Source: VYFG01 sp965204165 (GTDB lineage: Bacteria > Pseudomonadota > Gammaproteobacteria > Arenicellales > Poriferihabitantaceae). From it: a stretch of DNA of 64,000 nt. The position numbers and the translations under genes were made by a program. The notes beneath the pieces were generated by a model. The model had not been told where the DNA came from, ran no database searches, and saw nothing but the letters and a program-made list of their open reading frames with translations. How positions within the stretch are numbered: the stretch's first letter is position 1; the number at the start of each line of letters is the position of its first letter. The stretch spans positions 4,926,823-4,990,822 of the forward strand of contig OZ241969.1 of assembly GCA_965204165.1 (NCBI GenBank), given 5' to 3'. Below are positions 1-9,683 of the stretch, piece by piece.

Positions 1-2646
1 GCAACCCGGCGCCTGTCCCGGGAACTCAGGCGCCAATATGACCGCGCCATGGTCGAATCCGGCCGCGCCGCCTGGGAAAGCGCGGATATCCTGCCCTGGG
101 GGGCCTGGGTCCGGCGCTGCAGGGACCTCGGGCCCGGCGGGTATCTGGCCGGTGCCCCGACGGTGCTCACCGACAGCCAGCTGGTCCTCGTCTGGCAGGA
201 CATTATCCGGGACGACGTCGCCCGCCACCATGACGGCGAATCCCCCCTGTGGAACATCGAGGCCACCGCCCGGGTCGCCGCCGGGACCCTGAGGCTGATG
301 CGGGAGTGGTGCATCGACGGCGACGGCCTGCCGCCCTCCCGGCATCCCGACCATGCCGGATTCCGGCGCTGGCTCAGCGCCTACGACAGGCTCTGCGCCG
401 AAAGGTGCTGGGTTGACGGGAATGCGCTGGCGGACCGCCTGGCCGACACGGACCTGCCGGCGCCCGGGCACCCCCTGGTGATGGCGGGCTTCGACACCCT
501 GACGGCCCAGCAGCAGCGCTTCGTGGAGCGGCTGGCCGGGCGGGGCGGCGCAGTGGAGGTCGTGCCCCCCCGGCAGGGAGCGTTCCGGGATCTGCCCTGC
601 CACGTCCTCCCCACCCCGGATGACCAGTGGCGGGCGGCGGCGGCCTGGGCCCTGCGCCGCCTGGATGAAGACCCGGACTCCCGGGTGGCCATCGTGGTGC
701 CGGATCTCGGTTCCTGCCGCGAGGGCCTGACCGCCGCGCTGATGGACACCCTGGCCCCGGGACAGGTCGCCCGTCCCGGGGTGAGCCGCGACCTGCCCTT
801 CCATGTCTCTCTCGGGGATTCCCTGGCATCCCATCCCGTCGCCCACAGCCTCATGTCCCTCCTCGACATTTTCAGCCGCAGACGCATCAACCTGGAACAG
901 TCGGAATCCCTGCTGCTGTCGCCCTGGATCGCGGGTCACCACAAGGAACTCGCACGCCGCGCCCGCGCGGCCCTGGCCCTCCGGGAGCGGCTGCCCTGGG
1001 AACACACGGTCCGTGACCTGTCCCGGGGCCTCGGGAAGCTCGACTGCCCGCACCTGTGCGGCCTGCTCGAGCGGGCGCTGGCACTGCGGAACCGCCTGCC
1101 CGCACGGGCGCCGCTGGCGCACTGGTCCGTTGCCATGACCGGCATTGCCGATGCGTTCGGCTGGCCGGGTGACGGGGAGTCGCTGGACAGCGACCAGTTC
1201 CAGGCCTGGAAGTCCGTCCGGGAACAGGTGCTCGGGCTCGGGACGCTCGAACTGGTTTCCGGGAATACCGGGTTCGCCCGGGCGGCAGGCCTGCTCGGAC
1301 AGTTGCTGGAAAGCCGGACATTCCAGCCGGAGGCGGGGGAGGCGAGAGTCCAGGTGCTCGACGTCCAGGAAGCCTCGGGGCTCGAATTCGACCACGTCTG
1401 GCTCGCGGACCTGATCGAGGAACGGTGGCCCCCGGCGGACGTTCCGGACCCCTTTCTCCCGATCCCGGTGCAGCGGGAAGCCGGCTGCCCCGGCACGGAT
1501 CCCGGGACCGACGGACTAAGGGCGGCGATCGCCCATGGGCGCCTCGCCGGGTCGGCCGCGTACCTGGTGCAGAGCCGGCCGGAGAGGGAGGGCGAGACCC
1601 CGCTCATCGCCAGTCCCCTGGTCGCGGACTGCCCACGCCCGGCGCAGGCGCCCGAGGTCGCCCCGACGCTTTTCAGCGAGCTCGGCACCCCAGCCACGCG
1701 GACCGAACCCGTCCGCGATGACCGGGGGCCGCCCCATGCGGGGGGGCAGGCGCCCGGCGGCGCCGGACTGATCCAGCGGCAGTCCGTCTGTCCAAGAAGC
1801 GCGTTCCTGCGTGACCGGCTCGGCGCCAGGGACCATGTCTTCAACCGACCTGGCCTTGATGCGTCAAGCCGGGGTTCCCTGGTCCACCGCACGCTCGAGC
1901 GGGTCTGGGGACAGCTGGAGCACTCCCGGGCACTGGAGGCCATGGACGACGGCGCCCTGGAAGAACTGATCCTGGAGTGCATCGACCAGGCAGCACGACG
2001 CTACCGGGCGACGAGCGGCTGCGGGGCCGGCTTCTTCCGCACCCAGCGGGAGTGGCTCCTTGAAACGCTGTGCGAATGGTTCGGCCTCGAGCGGCAGCGC
2101 ACCCGGGCGTTCGAAGTCATCGGTCGGGAACAGCCGGTCACCCTGCTGCTCGACGGACTCGAACTCGCCTTCCGTATCGACCGCATCGACCGCTTCGAGG
2201 ATGGCTCCCTGGCGCTGATCGACTACAAGACCGGCGCCGGCCAGTCCGTGAATGACTGGTTCCACGACCGGCCGCGGGAACCCCAGCTTCCCCTGTACGC
2301 CCTGTCCCGGGACTGCCAGGGCCACGCCGTCAGCGTGGTCTCCTATGCGCGCATCCGCCTGGGCGAGTGTGCCCTGGCCGGCTTCCTGGATCCCGCCCGG
2401 CTCGGCGGGGAGGAAAGTCTCGGCGACCATCCCGGTCTCAGGGTAGTTCCGTTCCGGGGCCCGTGCGCCGACGGGGACTTCTCGCACTGGAACCGGACCC
2501 TGGGCGCCCTGGCCCGGGAATACCTGGAGGGCGACGCCCGGATCAGCCCGCGAGGCGGGGGCCTGTGCCCGGACTGCCCGACCCCGGCGTTCTGCCGGAT
2601 ACCCGTGAACCTCCCCGCCGGCGAAACGGAGGATCGGGGTGGCTGA
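1..2646 (+). CDS. AddB-like PD-(D/E)XK nuclease / probable DNA repair protein (5' end outside window)
   Basis: The reading frame is open from base 1, so the start lies upstream; at least 882 residues are present. The C-terminal part carries a PD-(D/E)XK nuclease core with an IDYKTG motif (Asp and Lys codons at 2221-2229). A four-cysteine pattern of AddB type is visible: one Cys at 1789-1791 ahead of the nuclease core, and a C-x2-C-x5-C cluster at the extreme C-terminus, which in AddB ligates a 4Fe-4S cluster. The N-terminal half looks like the degenerate UvrD-fold domain of this family. It overlaps the downstream helicase gene by 8 bp, so the two are surely co-transcribed and likely form one double-strand-break end-processing complex. 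The family is often annotated only as 'probable DNA repair protein'; assignment to an AddB-like role is inferred from the cysteines and the partner. Confidence 0.85.
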   Translation, partial: ATRRLSRELRRQYDRAMVESGRAAWESADILPWGAWVRRCRDLGPGGYLAGAPTVLTDSQLVLVWQDIIRDDVARHHDGESPLWNIEATARVAAGTLRLMREWCIDGDGLPPSRHPDHAGFRRWLSAYDRLCAERCWVDGNALADRLADTDLPAPGHPLVMAGFDTLTAQQQRFVERLAGRGGAVEVVPPRQGAFRDLPCHVLPTPDDQWRAAAAWALRRLDEDPDSRVAIVVPDLGSCREGLTAALMDTLAPGQVARPGVSRDLPFHVSLGDSLASHPVAHSLMSLLDIFSRRRINLEQSESLLLSPWIAGHHKELARRARAALALRERLPWEHTVRDLSRGLGKLDCPHLCGLLERALALRNRLPARAPLAHWSVAMTGIADAFGWPGDGESLDSDQFQAWKSVREQVLGLGTLELVSGNTGFARAAGLLGQLLESRTFQPEAGEARVQVLDVQEASGLEFDHVWLADLIEERWPPADVPDPFLPIPVQREAGCPGTDPGTDGLRAAIAHGRLAGSAAYLVQSRPEREGETPLIASPLVADCPRPAQAPEVAPTLFSELGTPATRTEPVRDDRGPPHAGGQAPGGAGLIQRQSVCPRSAFLRDRLGARDHVFNRPGLDASSRGSLVHRTLERVWGQLEHSRALEAMDDGALEELILECIDQAARRYRATSGCGAGFFRTQREWLLETLCEWFGLERQRTRAFEVIGREQPVTLLLDGLELAFRIDRIDRFEDGSLALIDYKTGAGQSVNDWFHDRPREPQLPLYALSRDCQGHAVSVVSYARIRLGECALAGFLDPARLGGEESLGDHPGLRVVPFRGPCADGDFSHWNRTLGALAREYLEGDARISPRGGGLCPDCPTPAFCRIPVNLPAGETEDRGG

Positions 2647-5600
2647 CCCCGTCGACTGGCAGGCACGCGGGCAGGCGCTGGACCCCGGCGGCTCGTTCAT
2701 CGTCCAGGCGCCGGCGGGGTCGGGCAAGACTGGGCTCCTGGTCAGGCGGTTTCTCGGGCTGCTGACCACGGTCGAGGCGCCGGAACAGATACTGGCCATC
2801 ACCTTCACCCGCAAGGCCACGGCGGAGATGCGCCAGCGCATCGTGAACGCGCTGGCGGGGCTGGACGCGGAGGGCAACCCGGAACAGGACCCCGGCATCC
2901 TTGAACTGGCGCACGCCGCCCGGGAACGGGACCGCCTGAAGGAATGGGACCTGGCGCAGAATCCACGCCGGCTCAGGGTGCAGACCATCGACAGCTTCTG
3001 TTACGAACTGGTGAGGCGCATGCCGTGGTCGGCCCGCTTCGGCACCGTGCCGCCGCCCCTCGAGGACGCCTCCCGGCTTCATCTCGAAGCCGCCGGCACG
3101 ACGCTGGACCTGGTCGAGGAGAAGAGCCATCCCACCCTGGCAGGGGCATGCGCAAGGGTGCTCGGCCTGGTCAATGCCAACCGCGGCCACGCCCAGGCAC
3201 TGCTCGCGGACATGCTGGCCGGCCGGGACCGCTGGATGCAGGCCCTCGGGAACCACTCCCGCGAACAGTTCGAGGGCTGGTGGCAGGAGACCATCCGCAA
3301 CGCCCTGGAAGAGTGCGACGGGTTTCTCGACGGGCGCTGGCGCGGTGAACTGGCCGCGTTGGCCGGCGAAGCCGCGGACCGGGTTCTCGACCCGTCCGGC
3401 AATGCCCCGGCGGAGATCCGGGAGCGGCTGGCGGGGTGGGCCGGGGCCCGCGACTTCCCCGCGCCCGTCCCCGGGGAGGTCGACCGCTGGCGGGGACTGT
3501 CGCACCTGCTCCTCACCAGGGACGGTACGGCACGGCGCCAGGTGACCAGGAACCTGGGGTTTCCGCCCGACGCCGCGGCCGCGAAAAAGCGTCTGCAGAA
3601 GCTGCTGCAGGCGCTGGCGGAATCCCCCGGCCACCTGCTTGCCTGGAACCGGGTGGCGCTCCTGCCGGATCCGGAGATCGGCGACAGCGAGTGGCGGAAC
3701 ACGGAAGCGCTGCTGGCACTGCTGCCGGCGGCGGCGGCGCATCTCCGGGTGCTGTTCAGCGAACTGCACCATGCCGATTTCACCGAGATCGCCCAGCGGG
3801 CCGACCTGGCCCTCGGCGCCGGCGACGATCCCAGCGACCTGACCCTGGCCCTGGACTACCAGCTGCGCCACGTCCTGATGGACGAGTTCCAGGACACCTC
3901 CAGCGGCCAGATCGAACTGCTGGGAAAGCTGCTGGCGGGGTGGGTGCCCGGCGACGGGCGCACCCTGTTCCTCGTGGGCGACCCGATGCAGTCCATCTAC
4001 CGTTTCCGGGAAGCGGAGGTCGGCATCTTCCTGGATGTCCAGGACCGGGGCATCCGGGACATCCTGCCCGGGACCCTGACCCTGGAAACCAATTTCCGTT
4101 CCGCGCCGGAACTGGTGGAGTGGTTCAACCGGGCGTTCCCCCACGTGATGCCCGCGCGGCGGAACATCACCCTCGGCGCGGTGAACTACACCCCGGCCAG
4201 CGCCTTCCGCCCGCCGGATGCCGGGGCGGGTGTCCACGTCCATGCCGCCATCGACCGCGGCCACGAGGCCGAGGCCGGGGAAATCGCGGCCCTGATCGAG
4301 GCCACGCTCGAGCGCCATCCCGGGGAGGAGATCGCCGTCCTCGGCCGGACACGGGGCCATTTGTCCCATATCATGGATGCCCTGAACACGCGCGACATCC
4401 CGTTCCAGGGGATCAGGCTGGAGCGGCTGGCGGAACGCCAGGCTGTGCAGGACATGGTGGCGCTGACCCTGGCGCTGGCGCAGCCCGCGGACCAGGTGGC
4501 CTGGCTCGGACTGTTGCGCGCGCCCTGGGGCGGGGTCACCCTGCCGGAACTGGTTCAGCTGGTCGGCACGCCGGACGGAACAGCGGCGTTCGAGGCGCTC
4601 CAGGATGATGCCCGGCTCGCCGGGCTGCCCCCCGATACCCGTGCGCGCCTGAACCGGGTGCGGGAGGTCATGTCCGACGGCATGCTGCGCCATTGCCGTC
4701 TGCCGCTCCATCGCAACCTGGAGGCCTGCTGGCTCCGCCTCGGCGGACCGGCGGTGGTGGAAGGCGCGGACCTCGACAACTGCCGGCGGTTCATCGGCCT
4801 CGTGCGCGACCTGGAGGCGGAAGGCATCTCCATCCACGGCGAATCGCTGGCCGGGGCCATGGAGCACCTGTACGCGGAGAACAACACCGAAAGACCGGTG
4901 AAGCTGATGACCATCCACGGCGCCAAGGGTCTTGAGTTCCACACCGTGATCCTGCCGGGGCTCCAGCGTACCAGCCGGCCCGACAGCGCCGAACTGATCC
5001 GCTGGAAACGTCTCCCGGACCGCCTGCTGATCGCCCCGAAGCCGCGCAGCCACGAGACCGGCCACTTCTACAACTACCTGGGAGAGCTCGAGAAGGAGCA
5101 CAAGTCCCATGAACGCGGCCGCCTGCTCTACGTGGCCTGCACCCGGGCGCAGCGGCGGCTGCACCTGTTCGGCAGCGCGCGGGTTGATTCCAGGACCGGC
5201 GAGCCGAGACCCCCGGCGATGACGTCACTGCTCTACCAGCTCTGGCCCGCCGTGAAGCCCGATTTCGAGGCGGCGGCCGGTCCCCACGCCGGGGACGCGG
5301 ACGACGGCGGGGACGGGGACGGTCCCCCGCAGCCGGTTCTGCACCGGATCGACCCGGCGTGGCGCCTGCCCGAGCTGCCCGCCTCGGTGGACCCGGGGCC
5401 GGGGGCCATGGAGACCGCGGAGGACGGCGAGGTCATCGAGTTCGACTGGGCCCGGGAAACCACGCGAATCGCCGGGATCGTCATCCACCAGGCCCTGCAG
5501 CAGGTTGACCGGGACGGGTGGGAGGCATGGAAGGGCCGGTCATTCGACCCGGATGACCGTGACGCCTGGCGCCGGCAGCTGCTGGACAGGGGGCTGCCCG

Positions 5601-5989
5601 CAAGCGGGGCGGACGAGGCCGTGGAACGGGTGAAAGACGCCCTGTCCCGGGTGCAGCGGGACCCCGTCGCTGACTGGATCTTCTCCCCCCGGCACACCGG
5701 CATCCGTACCGAGTGGGCCCTCAGCGGGGTGGACGGGGGCATGGTGCGGAACGTGGTGCTGGACCGCAGTTTCGTGGACGCGGACGACGTACGCTGGGTG
5801 GTGGACTTCAAGTCAAGCCGTCATGAGGACAGGGACACCCTGGATGCGTTCATCGCCCGGGAAAAGGAACGCTACCGGGTGACCATGACCCGGTACGGCA
5901 GCATTGTCTCGGCACTGGAGGGCCGGCCGGTGCGGACGGCGCTGTACTACCCGGTGCTCGGCAGCCTGGTGGAATACGGGACGCCATGA
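2639..5989 (+). CDS. AddA-like UvrD/Rep-family helicase-nuclease (exonuclease V beta type)
   Basis: This 1116-residue protein starts at a GTG inside the end of the preceding gene. Walker A (APAGSGKT, residues 24-31) sits near the N-terminus and the Walker B/motif II (MDEFQDTS) has its DE at residues 415-416, as in superfamily 1A helicases. Motifs for single-strand binding and ATP coupling follow (GDPMQSIYRFREAE; a late VACTRAQRR). The last ~180 residues hold a nuclease-like domain with VDFKSS (Asp 1056, Lys 1058). The size and domain order match AddA/RecB-type subunits. With the upstream Fe-S nuclease it probably resects broken DNA ends for RecA-dependent repair. No recC or recD is visible, which favours an AddAB-like system. 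Confidence 0.88.
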   Translation: MADPVDWQARGQALDPGGSFIVQAPAGSGKTGLLVRRFLGLLTTVEAPEQILAITFTRKATAEMRQRIVNALAGLDAEGNPEQDPGILELAHAARERDRLKEWDLAQNPRRLRVQTIDSFCYELVRRMPWSARFGTVPPPLEDASRLHLEAAGTTLDLVEEKSHPTLAGACARVLGLVNANRGHAQALLADMLAGRDRWMQALGNHSREQFEGWWQETIRNALEECDGFLDGRWRGELAALAGEAADRVLDPSGNAPAEIRERLAGWAGARDFPAPVPGEVDRWRGLSHLLLTRDGTARRQVTRNLGFPPDAAAAKKRLQKLLQALAESPGHLLAWNRVALLPDPEIGDSEWRNTEALLALLPAAAAHLRVLFSELHHADFTEIAQRADLALGAGDDPSDLTLALDYQLRHVLMDEFQDTSSGQIELLGKLLAGWVPGDGRTLFLVGDPMQSIYRFREAEVGIFLDVQDRGIRDILPGTLTLETNFRSAPELVEWFNRAFPHVMPARRNITLGAVNYTPASAFRPPDAGAGVHVHAAIDRGHEAEAGEIAALIEATLERHPGEEIAVLGRTRGHLSHIMDALNTRDIPFQGIRLERLAERQAVQDMVALTLALAQPADQVAWLGLLRAPWGGVTLPELVQLVGTPDGTAAFEALQDDARLAGLPPDTRARLNRVREVMSDGMLRHCRLPLHRNLEACWLRLGGPAVVEGADLDNCRRFIGLVRDLEAEGISIHGESLAGAMEHLYAENNTERPVKLMTIHGAKGLEFHTVILPGLQRTSRPDSAELIRWKRLPDRLLIAPKPRSHETGHFYNYLGELEKEHKSHERGRLLYVACTRAQRRLHLFGSARVDSRTGEPRPPAMTSLLYQLWPAVKPDFEAAAGPHAGDADDGGDGDGPPQPVLHRIDPAWRLPELPASVDPGPGAMETAEDGEVIEFDWARETTRIAGIVIHQALQQVDRDGWEAWKGRSFDPDDRDAWRRQLLDRGLPASGADEAVERVKDALSRVQRDPVADWIFSPRHTGIRTEWALSGVDGGMVRNVVLDRSFVDADDVRWVVDFKSSRHEDRDTLDAFIAREKERYRVTMTRYGSIVSALEGRPVRTALYYPVLGSLVEYGTP

Positions 5990-6014
5990 CACCCGCCCCC
6001 GGAGCGGCGGGATG

Positions 6015-7259
6015 TCAACATTGCGCCAGCGGATAGGCCGTCATCAGCCGGCAGCCGTCCCTCGTGACAACCACCTGCTCCTCCAGCTTGACCCCTTCCC
6101 CGCCCTTTGCCGAACCGATATAGGACTCCACGCACAGGGTCATGTTTTCCTCGAGGACGCCGTCGTAACCCTTCCTGTCGAAGTCGTGGATATGCTTGAT
6201 GGAGGGGTACTCGTCGGCAAGGCCGATGCCGTGTATCAGGCTGCTGTAGCGGTTTGAGGAGAATTCGTCCGGGATTTTCCAGGCCCGCTCGGAGACCTCG
6301 CGGAAGGTGACGCCGGCCTTCAGGATGCTGCAGTTGTGCTCGATCTGCTCCCTTGCAAGGGCGTGGATCCGGCGCTGCTCGGCATTGGGCCTGTCGCCGC
6401 AGACCCAGCTCCGGGACATGTCGGCACAGTAGCCGTAGGGGCCAATGAGGTCGGTGTCGAAGCTCACCATGTCCCCGTTCTCGATCGCCCGCATCGAGGA
6501 TTCCCGGAACCAGGGATAGGTGCGCGGCCCGGAGGACAGCAGGCGGGTTTCGATCCATTCCCCGCCGAGGGCGACGTTGGCCTCATGCAGCTTCGCCCAC
6601 AGGGCGTTTTCCGTGATCCCCGGGGCCAGCGCCTCGCGCATCCTCCCCACCCCGGTCTCGCAGACATCGATGGCCTTCTGCATCAGCGCGAGTTCCCCAT
6701 CCGACTTGATCACCCGCGCCAGTTCCAGCACCTCGAGCCCGTCGTGCAGGCTGAGGCCCTGGTCCAGCAGGCGGCGGGACCCCTGCCAGGACAGCCGGTC
6801 CACCGCAAGGCGCAGGTTGCCGCCGCCGTGGGTCCGCACCAGGTCGGCGACCACCCGGCCGAACTCGTCGGCGCGCCGGTCGGTGTTCGGTCCGGCGGTG
6901 AAGTAGTAGAACGAGGTGATGACCCGGTACTCGTCGATCAGCGGCAGCCCCTCGGCGAGATGGGGATAGTCGCCGTAGTCGAACAGGATCATCGGCCCCT
7001 CGGTGGCGATGAACACACAGCGGGTCTCGTAATGGGAGCACCAGACCTGCATGTTGGTGGCATCGCAGGCGTAGCGGCAGTTGATCTGGTCGAACAGCAG
7101 GACACCGGCATAGTCGAGCCGCCTCAGCTGCTCGCGGATACGGCCGAGCCGGTACCCGCGCACGGCGTCCAGGTCCACCGGGGCCTCGGAGAACTCCATG
7201 GCGCCATGCTGCCGGGCGGCTACGTTGCCGGCGGAAAGGGCGTTCGCGGGAATGGTCAT
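6015..7259 (-). CDS. M24-fold metalloenzyme closely resembling DMSP lyase DddP
   Basis: The 414-residue protein has the pita-bread (M24) fold signature in its C-terminal half and a creatinase-type N-terminal domain. All metal ligands known for DddP are present at a constant offset: Asp268, Asp270, Asp280, His343, Glu378 and Glu393. Tyr338, the residue five before the His that contacts substrate in DddP, is also kept. Flanking motifs (GGEWIETRLL, SFDTDLIG) read like those of roseobacter DddP. DddP cleaves dimethylsulfoniopropionate to DMS and acrylate. No acrylate-catabolism gene is adjacent, so a different M24 activity (Xaa-Pro peptidase, creatinase-like or other) is possible. It converges on the helicase gene and is divergent from the MATE gene. 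There is no signal peptide, so it is cytoplasmic. Confidence 0.72.
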   Translation of the reverse strand: MTIPANALSAGNVAARQHGAMEFSEAPVDLDAVRGYRLGRIREQLRRLDYAGVLLFDQINCRYACDATNMQVWCSHYETRCVFIATEGPMILFDYGDYPHLAEGLPLIDEYRVITSFYYFTAGPNTDRRADEFGRVVADLVRTHGGGNLRLAVDRLSWQGSRRLLDQGLSLHDGLEVLELARVIKSDGELALMQKAIDVCETGVGRMREALAPGITENALWAKLHEANVALGGEWIETRLLSSGPRTYPWFRESSMRAIENGDMVSFDTDLIGPYGYCADMSRSWVCGDRPNAEQRRIHALAREQIEHNCSILKAGVTFREVSERAWKIPDEFSSNRYSSLIHGIGLADEYPSIKHIHDFDRKGYDGVLEENMTLCVESYIGSAKGGEGVKLEEQVVVTRDGCRLMTAYPLAQC

Positions 7260-7411
7260 GCTGCGCGGATGGGTTGGTTGCAGACGGGCACAGTGTATTG
7301 AATCGATCCCCTCCCCGATGGCACCGGCGCGCAGGAACCGTCGTTTATTGCGACCTGTCCGCGGGTTCGTCTCCGCTATACTCCCGTTCCCTCTTACCGC
7401 CCCGTCCGGCC

Positions 7412-8797
7412 ATGTCCCTTTCCACCCGCAGGGAATCCGCCATGCTGCTGCAGATCGCGGTCCCGCTGGCGGCTGCCTACCTGTCCGAGATGGCGATGTT
7501 CATCACCACCAAGATGGTGGTGGGCAAGCTGGGCTATCACGAACTGGCCACGGTGGGCATCGCGGGCAATCTGTCGTTCGAGATCCTGGTGATCCTGATC
7601 GGCGTGCTGTCCATCGTCGGCGTCCTGTGCGCCCAGGCGGAGGGCGGGGGACGGAAGCGGGACGCGGGAACCGCGGTTCGCCAGGGCATGCTGCTGTCGG
7701 CATGGGTGGGCCTGCCCGCCACCTGGCTGGTATGGAACATGGACGTGGTGCTGGTATGGACCGGGCAGGACGATATCGTGGTGGAGCTGTCGAGGGGCTA
7801 TCTCAGGTGGCTCAGCGGATTCATTTTGCCGGCGCTCTGGTTCTCGGTGCTCCGGTATTTCGTGTCGGCCCTGTCGCGGCCCCGCGCCGTCATGGTCATC
7901 ACGGTGGCCGCCGTGGCCGTCAACTGGCTGCTGACCTATCTCCTGGTGCACGGGATCGCGGGGCTGCCGGAAATGGGCCTGGCCGGGGCCGGCCTGGCCA
8001 CCACCGTCGTGTCCTGGCTGATGTTCCTGGCCCTCTTGTGGCACATCCACCGCACCGAGTCCCTGCGCGGCTACGGGGTGTTCTCCGGCCGCTGGCGCGT
8101 GGAAGGAGATGTCATGCGGGAAATCATCCGGCTCGGTGTCCCGGTGGGCGGGCTGGTCCTGCTCGAGGCCGGCATGTTCACCGGCGCGTCCATCCTCTCC
8201 GGGATCATCGGCCCGCAGACCCTGGCCGCCTACGAGATCGTGCTTTCGTGGCTCGGGGTGACGTTCATGCTGGCGCTCGGCATGGCGGAATCCGGAATGG
8301 TGCGGGTGGCCCACGCCGTGGGCAGGGACCGGATGGCGGAGGCCCGCCACTCCGGACTGCTGGCCATGGTGCTCGGCGTCCTGACGATCTGCGCGCTGCT
8401 CCTGGTGCCCCTGGTGTACGGGGATTGGATCATCGCGATCTTCATCTCCCCCGAGGACCCCGGCTTCGGCGCGGTGTCGGCACTGGCCAAGGGCTTCTTC
8501 ATCATCGGCGCCCTGTTCCAGGTCTTCGACGGCCTCCAGTGCATCGCCGCACGCGTACTGCGCGGACTGAAGGACAGTGTCGCGCCGCTCTGGATTGCCG
8601 GGTTCGGTTACTGGGTGATGGGCATCGGCGGCGGCGCCTGGCTTGCATTCGGCGCCGGCATGGAAGGCTACGGCATCCTGTGGGGCATGGCTCTCGGCCT
8701 GACCATCACCGGGGTCCTGCTGGCCTTGCGGTTTCACTGGCTGTCCTCCCGCCTGATCCGGGCGAGGGCCGGCGTCCCGCCGGGCACGCCCGCCTGA
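7412..8797 (+). CDS. MATE family multidrug/metabolite efflux transporter
   Basis: The protein of about 461 residues is almost entirely hydrophobic with roughly 12 membrane spans in two similar halves, the layout of MATE (MatE/NorM/DinF) cation-coupled antiporters. I chose the ATG at 7412 rather than the upstream in-frame Met at 7274 because the MATE-like sequence begins there and the intervening residues are arginine/proline-rich non-membrane sequence. A TATACT box at 7377-7382 could serve as its -10 element, although no good -35 is apparent. The next gene starts 8 bp after its stop, so the two are likely one operon. The substrate cannot be told from sequence. Confidence 0.86.
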   Translation: MSLSTRRESAMLLQIAVPLAAAYLSEMAMFITTKMVVGKLGYHELATVGIAGNLSFEILVILIGVLSIVGVLCAQAEGGGRKRDAGTAVRQGMLLSAWVGLPATWLVWNMDVVLVWTGQDDIVVELSRGYLRWLSGFILPALWFSVLRYFVSALSRPRAVMVITVAAVAVNWLLTYLLVHGIAGLPEMGLAGAGLATTVVSWLMFLALLWHIHRTESLRGYGVFSGRWRVEGDVMREIIRLGVPVGGLVLLEAGMFTGASILSGIIGPQTLAAYEIVLSWLGVTFMLALGMAESGMVRVAHAVGRDRMAEARHSGLLAMVLGVLTICALLLVPLVYGDWIIAIFISPEDPGFGAVSALAKGFFIIGALFQVFDGLQCIAARVLRGLKDSVAPLWIAGFGYWVMGIGGGAWLAFGAGMEGYGILWGMALGLTITGVLLALRFHWLSSRLIRARAGVPPGTPA

Positions 8798-8805
8798 GGC
8801 ACAGG

Positions 8806-9675
8806 ATGCTGCATGCCGAGTACCACCGCCTGGCCTGCGACCTGCTGCATGCGCTGCCCGGGCTTTCGGTTGCGGGAATCCATCTGCCCGTGCCCGTGGA
8901 AGACGAGACCGTCCGGGACGAGTTCGCCTTCGTGGTCCTGTCCGACGGCAGTGTGGGACCGTTCTATTTCAGCCTGGGCACCCTGCCCGGGGAACTCTGG
9001 CGGATGGTGCCGGATCCGTCGCGTCCGGATCCCTCGATCAGGCGCCTGGTCGATGGCTTCCTCGCCGGGCAGGAAGCCCCGAAGGCGCTGGCCATGGGAG
9101 CGTTCAACGCCCTGTCCCGGTCGCTGATGCGCCGGGCGGGATACCGGCCGGACGTTCCCGCCGGCACGGACGGACCGGCGCCCGGTGACACCGTGGGCAT
9201 GGTGGGCTATTTCGGGCCGCTGGTGGAGCGCTTCACCGCGCGCGGGGTAAACGTCCGGGTGCTGGAACTCGCGCCGGAGCGCATTCCCGAGGGGCCCGGG
9301 ATCGAGGCGGCGGCGGACGCCGGCGGCCTGTGCGGATGCAAAACCATTCTCTGCACCGCATCGACGCTGATCAACGACACCCTCGACGACATCATCGGGG
9401 GAGTCGGTGATGCCGGGCGGATTGAACTCATCGGGCCAAGCGGCAGCGGTCTTCCGGACATCGTGTTCGCCCGGGGCGTGGCCGGCGTGGGCGGGGTGGC
9501 CTTCGACGACGTCACGCAGCTGCTCAGCCGGGTCAATGCCGGCGAGGGCTGGGGCGGCGCTGGGCAGAAATACCGGATTCCCGGGGACGGTTATCCCGGC
9601 TTCCCCGCCCTGTGCGCTCGGGCGGCCCTGGCGGAAGACCGCCTCCGCCCGGGGGCGCGGGGCCCGGGGAAATGA
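8806..9675 (+). CDS. DUF364/DUF4213-type putative heavy-metal chelation protein
   Basis: This 289-residue protein begins 8 bp after the MATE stop codon. The C-terminal ~150 residues carry the hallmarks of the DUF364 'putative heavy-metal chelation' domain: GMVGYFGP, a VLEL strand, and TASTLINDTLDDII, an arrangement resembling a Rossmann-like metal/anionic-ligand-binding fold. The N-terminal part corresponds to DUF4213. Homologous domains commonly sit near metal or siderophore transport genes, but no biochemical role is settled for the family. Here it lies between a MATE exporter (same operon) and a convergent MFS exporter, hinting at handling of a metal complex. No signal peptide is visible, so it is likely cytoplasmic. 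Confidence 0.72.
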   Translation: MLHAEYHRLACDLLHALPGLSVAGIHLPVPVEDETVRDEFAFVVLSDGSVGPFYFSLGTLPGELWRMVPDPSRPDPSIRRLVDGFLAGQEAPKALAMGAFNALSRSLMRRAGYRPDVPAGTDGPAPGDTVGMVGYFGPLVERFTARGVNVRVLELAPERIPEGPGIEAAADAGGLCGCKTILCTASTLINDTLDDIIGGVGDAGRIELIGPSGSGLPDIVFARGVAGVGGVAFDDVTQLLSRVNAGEGWGGAGQKYRIPGDGYPGFPALCARAALAEDRLRPGARGPGK

Positions 9676-9683
9676 TGCCGGTG

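Noticed and set aside
2543..5164. Minus-strand open frame of 873 residues
   Set aside because: It is antisense to the AddA-like helicase with clear superfamily 1 motifs; the minus frame is His/Gln/Gly/Arg-rich with no domain.
7198..8805. Upstream part of a long plus-strand frame that runs into the DUF364 gene
   Set aside because: This part is an out-of-frame reading of the MATE gene; the real gene starts at ATG 8806.
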